A stretch of 64,000 nucleotides of DNA from Chrysoporthe austroafricana. Lineage: Eukaryota; Ascomycota; Sordariomycetes; Diaporthales; Cryphonectriaceae. The DNA lies in the NCBI GenBank assembly GCA_001051155.2, contig JYIP02000004.1:1427576-1491575 (forward strand), in the 5' to 3' direction. The translations under genes were made by a program, and so were the position numbers. Below the pieces are notes generated by a model, which was not told where the DNA came from, ran no database searches, and saw only the letters and a list, made by a program, of their open reading frames with translations. Below are positions 9,224-20,560 of this stretch, one piece after another (within the stretch, counting starts at the first letter, position 1; each line of letters begins with the position of its first letter).

Positions 9224-11712
9224 ATGGCGTCCTCAGATCTTGGAGGGCCGCAAGAGGAGCAACAGAATTTGTGGTTTCCCCGGTCCAATTTCCCTGTCTT
9301 TCTCCCTGCCCACCCCGCTCTGACCGCACCCGAAGACGAGTTTGAAGCATTCATTCAGCAGGATGTGAAGCCATTGGTTGCCAACGAAAGAAATCAAGCA
9401 AATCCGCTACTTGACGAAACAGATCCTATTGCCGACACTGAAACCGTCAGCCTGTCCCAGGTATCGACTACGGCGGATGTCCGGGAGGTCTTCAATGGTA
9501 TGAACATCGACATCACCGATTTAGAGGACACTACGCAGATTCCCAATGAAATAATCCTTTCATGAAGAGTCTTTTAACTTACAGCCAGAGCGGCTGTGGC
9601 TCGGCTGGGGGTGCTCCAGACATAGAAAACAAGATGTTGACACAGAATTCTGATGTCGCCTACCGTTCTACCACCGACCCACTTGTTGACATATTCACCG
9701 AGCTGGAGGACGTTGTCTCTGGGCCCCGTTTACTCGAACTCCTTGACTCGGCCTGGAGATATGATGCTGTCGCAACCCTTAAGATCATATTCAATGCTCG
9801 GTCTATCCACCTAGGCAAGGCCTCTAGACAGGCATTCTACAGATGCGCTGGCTGGATGGCCAAGAATCACCCCCAGACACTCATTACCAACCTATCTTGG
9901 CTCAGCCGCCCAGTCATCCAAAAGAAGGTTGAGAAAGTGAATGGCGAAATGAAGGCCGATGATGATGGGATGATCATTGTGAAGGGGGGGATGAACGAGG
10001 ATGATTCTGCCCGTTTCGACGTCAAAAACGGCGTGGCTCATGGATACTGGAAGGATCTTCTCAACATCCTTGCCTTGCACGTCAATGACAAACTTGATGT
10101 TCTCGCCAATCCTCGAGATATTCTCAACACTAAGCAGGAGAAGAGCAGAAATAACTGGCCCAAAAATCAAGAGGACGCCAAGGTCATTCGTCACGAAAAG
10201 AGAGACGCACGACACCATTCCGCCATCAAGCACTTCAACGAGAATCCTGTATACCGTGGCCTACACCTCACCGTTGCTCGTTTGTTTGCAACTCAGCTGA
10301 AGAAAGATCTGGCTCTCCTCAAGGGGACGAATGCCAGCGTGAAGCGTAAGATCTCGCTCTGCGCAAAGTGGGCCCCGTCTCTCGAGCGCTTCCATGACAA
10401 GCATACCTTCATCGCCACGTCGATCGCCGAGATCCTGTATCCACTGTCTATCTTCAATGGATTCGAAGATTACGATTCCAAGGACGTTGAGCAGCGTACC
10501 TTTTACCTCCGCCACGCCCGCGAAGCCTACCGTAAAGATCTCGCAGTCCTTCGCAAGCACCTAGAGTGCGTCGAGCGCGATATCACTGCCAAGACCTACC
10601 AAAACATCAGATACGATCGCATTCCATCCATTGCTATGAACAACTATGCTCCCTTGTTTGCCAGAAAAGACACGGACCGCTTCGAGAGGTATGTGGACCA
10701 GGTGGCCAACGGTAAGGCTCGAATCTCTGGCGCCACCCTGCTCCCAAGCAGCTTAATCAAGGCTGTGCGAGAGGCTCAGCAAGTTGGAACGGCGTCTTTC
10801 GAAATCATTGCCCGCAAGCGTAAGCTTAAGAGGACTAAGGACTTGGTGGAGGCGAAGATCAACGAGATGGCTGCCAAGGCCCTTGATGGCCAGTGGAAGA
10901 CTCTTGTGCAGCGTATGAAGGACTCAGGGACCCTGGACAACTCCATTGCTGTGGCCGATGTGTCAGGCTCCATGTATGGCCCAGTCTTTCCTGACGGTAC
11001 TTGCCCCTTAGACTCCGCTATTGGTCTATCCCTCCTCATTGCAGAGGTGTGCAAACCTCCGTTCGGTGGCGCATTCATTACTTTCAGTACCCATCCCCAT
11101 GTTCAGCCGATAGACCTTTCCAGGACCCTCCGCGAAAAGTACGACCATCTCCACCGAGCTCAGTGGGGTATGAGCACGGACTTCGTCGCTGTCTTCGAAA
11201 AGCTGATATTGCCCATGGCGACCAAAAACAAGTTGAAGCAAGAGGACATGGTGAAGCGTGTTTTTGTCTTCTCCGACATGCAATTTAACCAGGCGTGCCG
11301 CTCAAGGCCTGGATACCAACCCACCTGGTCTTCGTCCTACGTGCGCCTTGAGAAGAAGTTCCAGGATGCGGGTTATGATATGCCTGAGCTGGTGTTCTGG
11401 AACTTGGCCGGCGGTCGTGCTGGCTATATAGGCAGAAGGGGTTCTGAGGGTGACCCAGTCGCTCCGAAACCTGTGACCGCAGGTGAGGATGGCATTGCAC
11501 TTATCAGCGGCTACTCTCAGGGTATGCTTAAGGTCTTCTTGGATCAAGGCACATTTGAGGATGAGGATGCGGAGGAGGACATCATCGAGAAGATTGGCGA
11601 GGATGGTGAGGTAGTTATCGACAAAGTGAAGAAACAGAAGTTGGACCCGAAGAGTGTTGTCATGAAGGCCATCGACCACAAGGCTTACAGTATGTTGCGT
11701 GTTGTCGACTGA
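9224..11712 (+). CDS. DUF2828 protein with von Willebrand factor A-type domain
   Basis: Model: exons 9224-9497 and 9620-11712, 788 residues; the 122-bp intron (GTATGA donor, CTCCAG acceptor, phase 1) is the best fit, but GTATCG at 9461 with the CCAG ending at 9586 is also in frame. The hallmark DUF2828 opening is present: N-S-D-V-A-Y-R-S-T, then L-x-D-x-F-T-E-L-E-D-V-V-S-G-P-R, then I-F-N-A-R-S-I-H-L-G-K and R-C-A-G-W-M. A C-terminal vWA fold follows, with a complete MIDAS site: D-V-S-G-S (about 465-470 of the second exon), G-M-S-T-D-F with the metal-binding Thr, and V-F-S-D-M-Q. An acidic linker sits near the end. The layout (helical repeat domain plus vWA) recalls TROVE/Ro60 RNA-binding proteins; that comparison is inference. 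Cellular role of the family is unknown to me. No signal peptide or membrane segment. Confidence 0.88.
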
Positions 11713-12199
11713 GTCCTTGGGACAGGCGGGTGGGCACATCTACTGTAAATTAAATTACCAGTTGACTTCAGCGACCAGTTGTATGACAGGCTGGAGAATA
11801 CAGGCATGTCATACATGGCATTTTCACATAAGCTCAACTGGCGGCACAATTGCATTAGTGAAACCCGGAGCAATACACACCGTCGGCAACTCGATATGCA
11901 GCATTGGTGGCAGAAGGTGTGCACCTTAATGCCGATCACCCGAACAAGACGTACCCAAAATACATCATGCAGCACGCTGCTTTTGTAGACGCGCCTCTCT
12001 TCTTAACTTCTAATGGCGGGGTTCAAGTATATAGCGCATACCGGTGAGTAATAACTGATCTCCCGGTGCAGCATTGAACAAGAGCAGGAGTAATTATATC
12101 GCCTCTGACCGCTGGTCATGGCGCTCTCAACACTTTCTTCTCTTGACTCTACAAATCGACGTGGCAACCGAAGAACTGAGAAAAAAGGACATTTTTAAG
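11713..12199. other. Intergenic region
   Basis: Between the DUF2828 gene and the broken methyltransferase gene. Nothing recognised beyond expected UTR and promoter sequence. Confidence 0.55.
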
Positions 12200-13119
12200 A
12201 TGACCTCCGCTGACGGTGCAAGGGGCAGGGTGGAAATAAGCTCTTCCTCATTATACGATGACGAATTGCCCGAGATCACCGAAGAACCTCAGGATGGAAC
12301 GCTAGTAACAGGACTAAAGCTGCTCGAGACATGCACCGGCTTTCCACCAGATGAAGTCCGGCGCCATATCAAAGCGATCGTAAGGAACCCTTTCCAACGC
12401 CCTGCCTCACTCAAGCGAAGCTCCGACTAAGCCCCACTCCAGCGCGATAAAGCCTTCGCCGTCTACGAGTATCCTTGCCTCGGTCGCTGGCGGTTTCTGT
12501 ATCTGTTTCTCCCTCGACACCCAGAGTACGCAAACATCCTGAATCGTCTCAGATTAGGCGAGAGACTCCTCGACGCAGGCTGTTGCTTAGGCCAAGTGAT
12601 GTTGACGGCGCTCCCTCAGAGAACCTAACAGGGATCGACATCGACAAGAAATTCATCGACCTAGGCTATGAGCTCTTCCAAGACAGACACCGCTTCGGGG
12701 TGCACTTTGTCATAGGCAACATACTCAACTCCTCACCATCGCTGGAGACCTTGAACGGACAGTTCAGCGTCATCCACGCGTCATCATTTTTGCGCCTCTT
12801 TGGGTGGGATGACCAGGCGAAGATCGGACAGAGGCTCGTACGCTTCTTTAAGCCGGACGCTAAGAATGTGATGATCGTCGGGCGCCAGGTGGGGAACCAA
12901 GAACCGCCAACTTTGGAGGCGTGGCATGAGCAGCAGGCGAGGGGAACAGAAGGATTTAAGAAGAATTATAGACATAATCTCCAGACATGGCAGATGCTTT
13001 GGGATGAGATTGGAAGGACGACAGGCACAGAGTGGAAAGTCAGCGGTGAGTTGAGTGACAGGACTAACGATAGATTTCACGGGTGGTTTTTGCAGTTCAC
13101 GGTGAAAAGGGTGTCCTGA
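12200..13119 (+). pseudogene. SAM-dependent methyltransferase (fungal secondary-metabolism type), frameshifted in motif I
   Basis: Starts at ATG 12200 with the family opening L-Y-D-D-E-L-P-E-I-T-E-E. A phase-0 intron (12380-12442, GTAAGG donor, CCAG acceptor) joins H-I-K-A-I to R-D-K-A-F-A-V-Y-E-Y-P-C-L-G. The second exon reads through L-L-D-A-G-C-C-L-G-Q, the SAM-binding loop, at about 12570-12597. Directly after this the frame ends, while the conserved continuation D-G-A-P-S-E-N-L-T-G-I-D lies in another frame and runs intact to the stop at 13117-13119 (with S-S-F-L-R-L-F, G-R-Q-V-G-N, W-D-E-I-G). Compared with the family, about four codons are missing and one base is lost in the loop region near 12597-12612; there is no room for an intron. 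Either a decayed gene or a sequencing error plus a small deletion. Such enzymes methylate small molecules in metabolite clusters. Confidence 0.75.
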
Positions 13120-13765
13120 CGAGTGGTAATGTTAGGAAAGCGCTGTTTGACTTGAGCTTGCGAGAGCAATACCTCCATGGGCGAAGACATTAATTACGTC
13201 AAGTTGTGGCAGACGGAGAAGTGCTTATTTCCCATGGTAACGGATTCTAAAAATGTGACATTAAGGTATCCATAGTTAGCTCGTAAAGAAAGATTCGGTA
13301 ATATAATGTGAATTAAATACCCTATGGCCTGGCCGGAATGCTGTCACTACAGGCTTTTGTCGACCTAAGACATCTGGCTACATTCCGACATGTAATTACT
13401 AAAGGGAGTACCGTATTGGGGCACGCACCAGGCCCACGATATCATCGAGCTTACTCGTGTAGGATAAGAGACGTACAAATCACAACCCGCGAGACTGAGC
13501 GATGTTTCTCTGGTTTCAAACCTATCTACGACACTATGCATTTCATGACTGATCTGATCAGCTGAAAATTATAGACATATTCTGGGGTAACAAACGTCGT
13601 ATGTCCGTGCACATATGCCGATAGGTATCCGAGAGCCTTATTCAGAGACATGTTATTGCAAAGGATCTGTTTATATACCGGGTTTGGATCTATCTGAGTT
13701 TCAAAGCCAATAATATTCGCTTCTTATGGTATCGTATACATGTGCAAACCTATACAATTCAATCC
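13120..13765. other. Convergent intergenic region
   Basis: AT-rich spacer between the 3' ends of the methyltransferase and ABC transporter genes. Nothing recognised. Confidence 0.55.
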
Positions 13766-16700
13766 TTAAATCCGTTGCCAGAACCGCCTTCTTGTTGAAG
13801 GCTCCCGACCTTCCTCCTCCTCCCGCCCGACAACCCTGAGGAAGACCTCGTCCAATGTTGTTGGACTAACGCTATAGTACACTATTTTTAGCTCGTCCTT
13901 GTGTGCCTCGAACAGTTGGATCAAACCCGGTGTGTCCAACTTCTCTGCCGTCCCTGATCTCTCAGGTTTGCCAAGATCGTCCACCGACCCGCCAATGGAG
14001 CCTGCGTCTTGGTCTCCTAAAGCCCCAGTCTCGCTCTGTTTTGCGAAGACCTCAGCCTTCTCATTCTTCTGTCTATGATTCACTCCGTTTCTTCTCACCC
14101 TAAATCTCAATAACCCATGCGCGCCTCCCCCGGCACCCCATTTCTCAAACTCGCACCCCGCCACTCTCATCGCTAACCACGCCTTGAGAGTGTCCATCTC
14201 TTCCTCTGACGTGCTCGGTGCGCTCTTCAGTACGATCTGTACGACAACACCCTCACCCCACCGCTCCCCCAATTCTTTGCCCGTCCCGAGTGCCAACATC
14301 CGCCTCTTCATGATGCCCACTCGCGTAGCAAGCCTGTCAGCTTCCTCCATGGAATGCGTGGTAATGAGTAACGCTCTCCCAGGTGCTGCAACACCCAGGA
14401 GTGTCCGCCACATGACTCTCTTAGCGGCGGCATCCATCCCGCTGCTAGGCTCGTCCAGTAGTAGCACGGCTGGGTTTCCCATGAGTGCAATTCCCAGCGA
14501 TAGTTTCCGCTTGTTGCCTCCTGATAGCTTGTGTGCAAGTCTGTCTGAGAAACGACTTAGTCCTGTAGCAGCAAGCACGGCCTCCACATTGGCATTGACG
14601 TCAGGAACACCTCTTGCAGAGGCATAGAAGGAGAGATGTTCTCGGACGGTCATGCTGTCCATGGCATCGAACTGTGGACACACACCGAGGTGCTGGCGGG
14701 CAGCAGCACGGTGTGCGGAGATAGACAGATCGGAGACGAGAACGTCGCCCGAGGAAACTTCATCCAGGAATCCACCTGACGGACGAATGTCACCGCGAAT
14801 AAGTGAGATCGTCGTCGATTTCCCGGCCCCATTGGGACCCAATAATGCAAACACCTGTCCACGAGGCACACCGAATGTCATGTCTTGGACCGCGTGGTTA
14901 GCACGGCCGAAAAATTTGTTCAGGTGTAGTACTCTCAGACTATCAGTATCTGGCGGGGACTGGGACTCGATGCGTTTCGTCTCGACTGCCACGGCGGGAT
15001 CGCCAATCAAGGACGCGTTTGATAGTGCGGCTTCGTCCTCGGTGTCAAGGTTCTTCGCCTGGGGCTTATCACGGCTAAGACGGCGGGAAAGTTTTGTGAG
15101 GATGAGGGGCTTGTAGCCGCTGTCAAACCAGACGAGGATGGTAAAGAGGATGAGAGACTGCACCGAAAGGTAAAGGATTGGGCCACCATAGACCGTGACC
15201 TGCCCGGGATACGATGCGATCGATGTCCCCCGACAAAGTAGCGAGAATTCGTTGAGTGTCAGGAGAAGGGATCGTAACATGCTACCTGCAGGCGTGATGA
15301 TTGAATAGGCAAAGTGAGCCGTTGTCAGGTCCGAGGTTATACGATATGCAGGCGAATATGTGATAATGCTCATGTACATAATGAAGTACAAGAGGAATAA
15401 GACAGCTTGGCCACCTGCAGCGGTGGCGAAGCAGGCCAGTTGTGACGGCGTGAAGAGAGAGACAACGTAGCAAAAGAGGATGGAAGCCGTGCCGTATAAA
15501 AAGAACACGACGAAAAGATATCCGGGTGCATACCAGACGCTCGAGACTCCGACAAAGATTCCTATGACGACGGCGCTGATAACCAGCACGAATAGGAAGT
15601 CGAACATCATATATGCCAGCCACAGAGGCCCAGCTCGGATACCATTACTGTAGTGTAGGGCCCGTACGTTCCTCAGACGCTCCACACATGGGTACAAAGC
15701 GAAGAACGCGGGATACACGGACATCGCCAAGCCAAAATATAAGATGAGCTGCAACGTCTTGCCTGCGCTCGGGGAGAAAGGCACTGCGAAAGACTGGTAT
15801 GATGTCGTGATGGAGATTCCCTCAATGACATTCGAGAGCGCATTGAGTGTGACTAGGCCAAAGGTCACATCGCCGTCACCAATATAGGCCATGACCGCCT
15901 CTGGATCCTGGTTCGGCTGCAGGAAAAAGCCACCGGGCGTAACGTTGTGGAATTGTGTAGCAATGTAGTCGTTGAACTCATCGAGGGTATCGACGAGGTG
16001 AAAGGCGCTCGCATTTAGTCCAGTGCGACTTGTGAGAACATTGATGTTCAACAGACTTGAGGGTCCCAGAGGAACTAGGGGAGTTATCCCAAGAGAGCTG
16101 AGGTCGTATGTCGTGGGATTGCTGGCCTGGTCACCAGGATTGCACCCGACTGCGGAGAAGTCCTTCAGAAAGAGAGTGACCAGTCCACTTGTGATGACTG
16201 GTACAAGAAATGCGGCCAGATAAGGTAAATAGTTGCGCTTTAAGATCGTGAAGCGCTTGCGGATGAGGATCATGGTCTGTCTTGATATGCCTGTTCCCTT
16301 GCCTTCGGTCATTCGCATACCATTGTCGTGGCCATAGGATGCCTCCGACTTGACTGGACTGTCAACAGCTTGTGACATCTCGCTTCCTAATCCGTTATCT
16401 CGGACCTCGTCTGCCAAAGTCAGAAAGACATCCTCGAGGGTCGGGCCTAAGATATCGTAATCTTGAACCTGGCCTGAACGAAGCTCGCTGATGAACTTTG
16501 ACGCCTCAGTCGAGTTTGGGAACCAATAGACCACTCTTTCCTCAATCTCTTTGCGGATCGTCGACTCAGGGGCATGAAACTTCTGTGATTTTGGTACCGA
16601 GATGCGATATCCAACATCCACTTCATGCTTGAGCTGGACTGCAGTCCCCTTGGTCTTCAGATAACCCTTCGACATAATGGCGACGTAGTCAGACAAAACA

Positions 16701-18777
16701 TCAGCTTCGTCAAGAAAGTGTGTAGTAAGCAGGAAGGTCCTCTGCCCACGCTCAGCCAGGAGGATGTCCCAAATCCTTCGTCTTGACAAGGGGTCCAGAC
16801 CTGACGAGACCTCATCAACACAGCACACCTTGCTCCCACCAGTGAACATCATGGCCAATTGAAGCTTCCTCTTCTGACCACCGGAGAGAGTCTTCGATTT
16901 TGCTTTGATCTTGTGACCCAAATCACAAGCACGTATGAGGTCTTCGATTCGATCCCTGTGGTCTCCGTCACCTTTCGACTTCAACTGGTTGAAGATCTTC
17001 ACATGCTCAAAGACAGTGAGTTCATCCCACAGGACATTCTTCTGAGGGCACAGCCCGAGGCCGCCAGTTCCGTCAATCTCGATCGAGCCGCTCGTAATAG
17101 TATTTAGACCAGAAATTGCGTCGAGTGTCGTACTCTTGCCACTGCCATTTGCACCAAGAAGCACTAATATCTGTCCGCGTCGGGCCTTGAGATTGAGGTC
17201 ATTGACTGCGTAGACGGTCTCAGGTGTCGCAAACCCAAACTTTGCAAGCACCTGCCTCCGGAACCAACTCGGCATCCAATGCTTCGAGAAATTCGATAGG
17301 ATAATGGCGTGGTCTGGGGACGATGTGGTCGTCTTCCTCTCTTTGGACACAGTACCGTATAGCCACCTCTCGACAACGGCGCCCAGAAACGGGTAGACAA
17401 AGATCTGGATGATCAGAAAGATCCAGAAAATGAATCCTTGTAAAGTAGAAGGACCACTCGGTGCACCGTCTGCAAGGTTCGCAGCGATTGAAATCCTCTC
17501 GAAACGAGCCAGATATATGATGAAGAAGACATAATTCATAGACGGAAAGATGAGACTGAGGACAGCAGTGGCTCCAGTGCCGAAAGGTCCGGCGACTTGG
17601 GCAATGATTGCGAGAATTACACAGACCATTGTCACAGTGATACCGGAGAGCTGCGCCTTGTTGAAGAAGCTAGCGCCAAGGATCGAAAAGCTTGAAAGCG
17701 CGAGTCCGGCCAGGATGTGGTACACAATGAGTATGCCCCAGCTCGTGTGAATGAATGAGAGAGCCCTTACGATGGCACCCATGATAATCCAGCCCGGGAT
17801 GTAGATGATGTCGAACGAGAGGTGATTTGAAAGCAAACGTGCGGCCTGGGTATGCCAACGTCTTGTCGCGGGTGTCATAGCCTCCACTAGTTGCGAGATG
17901 CCAAGTTCTCTCTCAGAGGCCATCTGCCCGGTGAGTTGATATGTAACTCCACATACACCGATGAAGTAGGCCACGGCCAAAATGTTGATCAGAGCCCCCA
18001 TGTAAAGTCGACGAATCAGGGCATCTCGTTCCCCCGATGTCAAATCTGTGAAAGGGTATTCGTCGATAGTGCCCGACTGCGAGAAACCGGAGGTCGCATT
18101 GCCTGAGATCGAGCCGATCGCCGAGTCGATGGCCCGTTGCAAGGGAAGGACGTAAATCTCGACGTCATTATCCGTCTTGTCAACAAATATCCGTTCGCCA
18201 AAAGCTCCATCGGCCCGGAGTGTGTAGTTCCAGGCCCCTGACTCTCCCTCGTTCGGTGACGAGTGGAAAACGACGGCGCCGTAACACGTGGTGGCACCGC
18301 GCAGAGAGCTGGGGCAAGCCGTGAGCAAGTCGACGTCTTGCTGAACCACTTCAACTGTCTTTCCGGCCCTCTGGACCTGCGCAGAGACATTGCCTATAAC
18401 AGCCTCGATGTATCCACCCGTAAAACCGTTGTTCACAAAGACCACCTTGTTGTGGTTGCCAGTCGATGCGGCGAGAGCATCGTAGAGACTCCGTATGGGA
18501 GTTGGGGAGCCAATTCCGTACTGAGAGGGAGGGACGAAGAAGTTCTTCGCGTAGGAAATTATAAACATCTAATTTCGGGATGGTTGTTAGCCATGTGCGC
18601 TCCGCCAAAAAGAATCCGCCCTCCCCACCCCACTTCCCGGGCTGTCTCGAGAGAAGATGGACCTACAAATACAATCGGGGCCAGAAATGCTCGTATGGTC
18701 GTGAAGAACCAGTGCCGAACGAAGACGACCAGCAAGTTTTTCTTGGTCAGAGTCCATGCCTGGCGAAGGAGCGCCAT
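13766..18777 (-). CDS. Full-size ABC-A (lipid-type) transporter
   Basis: Two exons, 18777-18667 and 18568-13766, encode 1637 residues. The 98-bp phase-0 intron (18569-18666) has a GTAGGT donor, a CTAAC branch and a TTAG acceptor; it joins A-F-L-A-P-I-V-F to M-F-I-I-S-Y-A-K-N-F. Order: N-terminal helix, large extracytoplasmic loop, transmembrane block, nucleotide-binding domain 1 (Walker A G-A-N-G-S-G-K-S-T near residue 510, signature L-S-G-G-Q, Walker B V-D-E-V-S-S-G-L-D), second loop and transmembrane block, nucleotide-binding domain 2 (Walker A G-P-N-G-A-G-K-S-T near 1280, signature L-S-G-G-N, Walker B L-L-D-E-P-S-S-G-M-D). The TMD-NBD-TMD-NBD order and large first loop define subfamily A, known for moving lipids across membranes. 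The fungal substrate is unknown. All catalytic motifs look intact. Confidence 0.93.
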
Positions 18778-20560
18778 TGGCGCTGGGTCAAACCACGCGG
18801 CCGGACGGCGCAATCCCGACTGTCTGGAAACTCTGCCGGGTGTTAACCTAATGAGCTGTGACACCGGAGCGGCCGGACGAGGTCTAAAACGGTTATGAGT
18901 GCTCACAACAATAGACGACAAGAGGCAGCATGTTCGAGAAGCTAAACTGAAGCGGAATAGACACGAGAACACGCTTTGTGACGAGCGGTAGAGAAAGCAA
19001 AGGGGGGAGCTTCCGAAACGAATAGTTCTTGCGCACAGGCGAGTTGCAGCGGTCGAAGGTTGCGCCCGCGGACGATCGGCTTCGGCACCAGGGGTTGAGA
19101 TCCCGTCCCAAGACGGCCCCATCTTTAAGCGCGATTAGGAGGCTTCGGGTTTCGATGACGCCTCAAAGCCCTGTAGCGCGCCACACAGGTCGTGTACATC
19201 CCTGTCTTACTGTGTCCACCCGGCGGCGGCATCACCGGTCTTGCCGGCCTCCGGATGACCTGTGGCGATGTTGATGTTACTGTGTAGACATCAATCGCGG
19301 ACGAAGAATAGATGCGAGATCCACATTGAACTATCACTAGTGTAGACGAAACAGTACTATTGGTTTTGCTCAATCCCAAGGTACCGACAAGCGAGTCCCT
19401 GCGATAGGATTGCACACATTGGAGACATCCGGTGGCTGTGTATCCATGCTGACGCTCCCACGAGGTAGTCTCGTCAGTGCCTCGTAAACACATCCGAATC
19501 GTCGGACACGATGTTTGACAAACTGCAACAATCAACACGAGGTTGGTCTGACAACCACAGTGGCCTTTCCATTTCGATCCCTGACTCCGGCATTTGATTT
19601 TTCGAATTTTTGCACTTGCATTGCCTTTCGTTGTTATGAACTTCGGACCTTTTTCCAGCTCCGCGTCATGCAAGATCGAAGGACGGTATGCTCAATCTGG
19701 TGCCTCGCCGAAAGAGCTGTAATGACGCGTGTAACATTGGTACCAAGACTGTGGGAAAAAGACGGCGAAGTAATTCGGCAATGCTGCAGATGAATGCAAC
19801 TTTCAGAAAGTAGACGTCTCCAAAAGAAGCACCCGTCACAAAATCCCGGTATTTCCCTCGGCTCATCGTCACTCATCTCTGAGCAACTCAGTAATTCTTA
19901 GCAATTGAGTTACAGGCCCAAGTCTCTAACTTCATCATCATCTTACTATGCTACACTTTTCACATTGACAGATACGCAAAAGCTAGGCTGCGAGAGGCGT
20001 GGTAGGTGCGAAACAGCGCTGGCGTTTGACGGAATAAGTAAACAACATATGCATGGAATAAGTACCATAGGAAATGGAACAGGGTTTGGCTTCAGTCTCT
20101 TACAAGCCTCACCGTGCAGTCTTTGTGTACTGGTATATCGAGTACTAATAGTAGACAAAATTTACTTTCTCCCGACCCCCCCTAGTTGCACGCCCAGTTC
20201 CCCATTTATTTGGTGCTTTAATCTTCTCACGGTCCGAGGCGCGGATACTAGGGTGTGATGAAGTCTCAATAGTTTCAATGGTACTTAAGGGTGATCGATT
20301 CTAAAAGTTCCAAAGTTGTAAGTGAGAGGCTGCCCAAATGTCCTCTACTGTGGTCGCCAGCTGCCACAAGTCCCTACCAGCGAAAGGTAGCCCCACTTGC
20401 CAGCTGGCATTGACCTCGACACATCCAAAACCGGTTTTCGCCGGTTGGGTGGTGCCTCGCATTTCAGTACCCCTTCGCATCAACCCGTCTCATCCTTCAG
20501 CAAGATCGGCAACTTTTGGCCGTGATCTCGAATCAACCCAGCTGCGATGCTTTGTCGACG
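18778..20560. other. Divergent promoter region of ABC transporter and carrier genes
   Basis: A 1.8-kb stretch with no convincing gene. An open frame of 182 codons on the minus strand (19125-19673) has no ATG at its head and no domain. GC-rich sequence near 19050-19260 and C/T runs near 20170-20200 are visible. It presumably holds the two divergent promoters. Confidence 0.5.

Noticed and set aside
19125..19673. 182-codon minus-strand frame upstream of the ABC transporter
   Set aside because: Begins with TTG rather than ATG, no domain, Cys and basic residues scattered without pattern.
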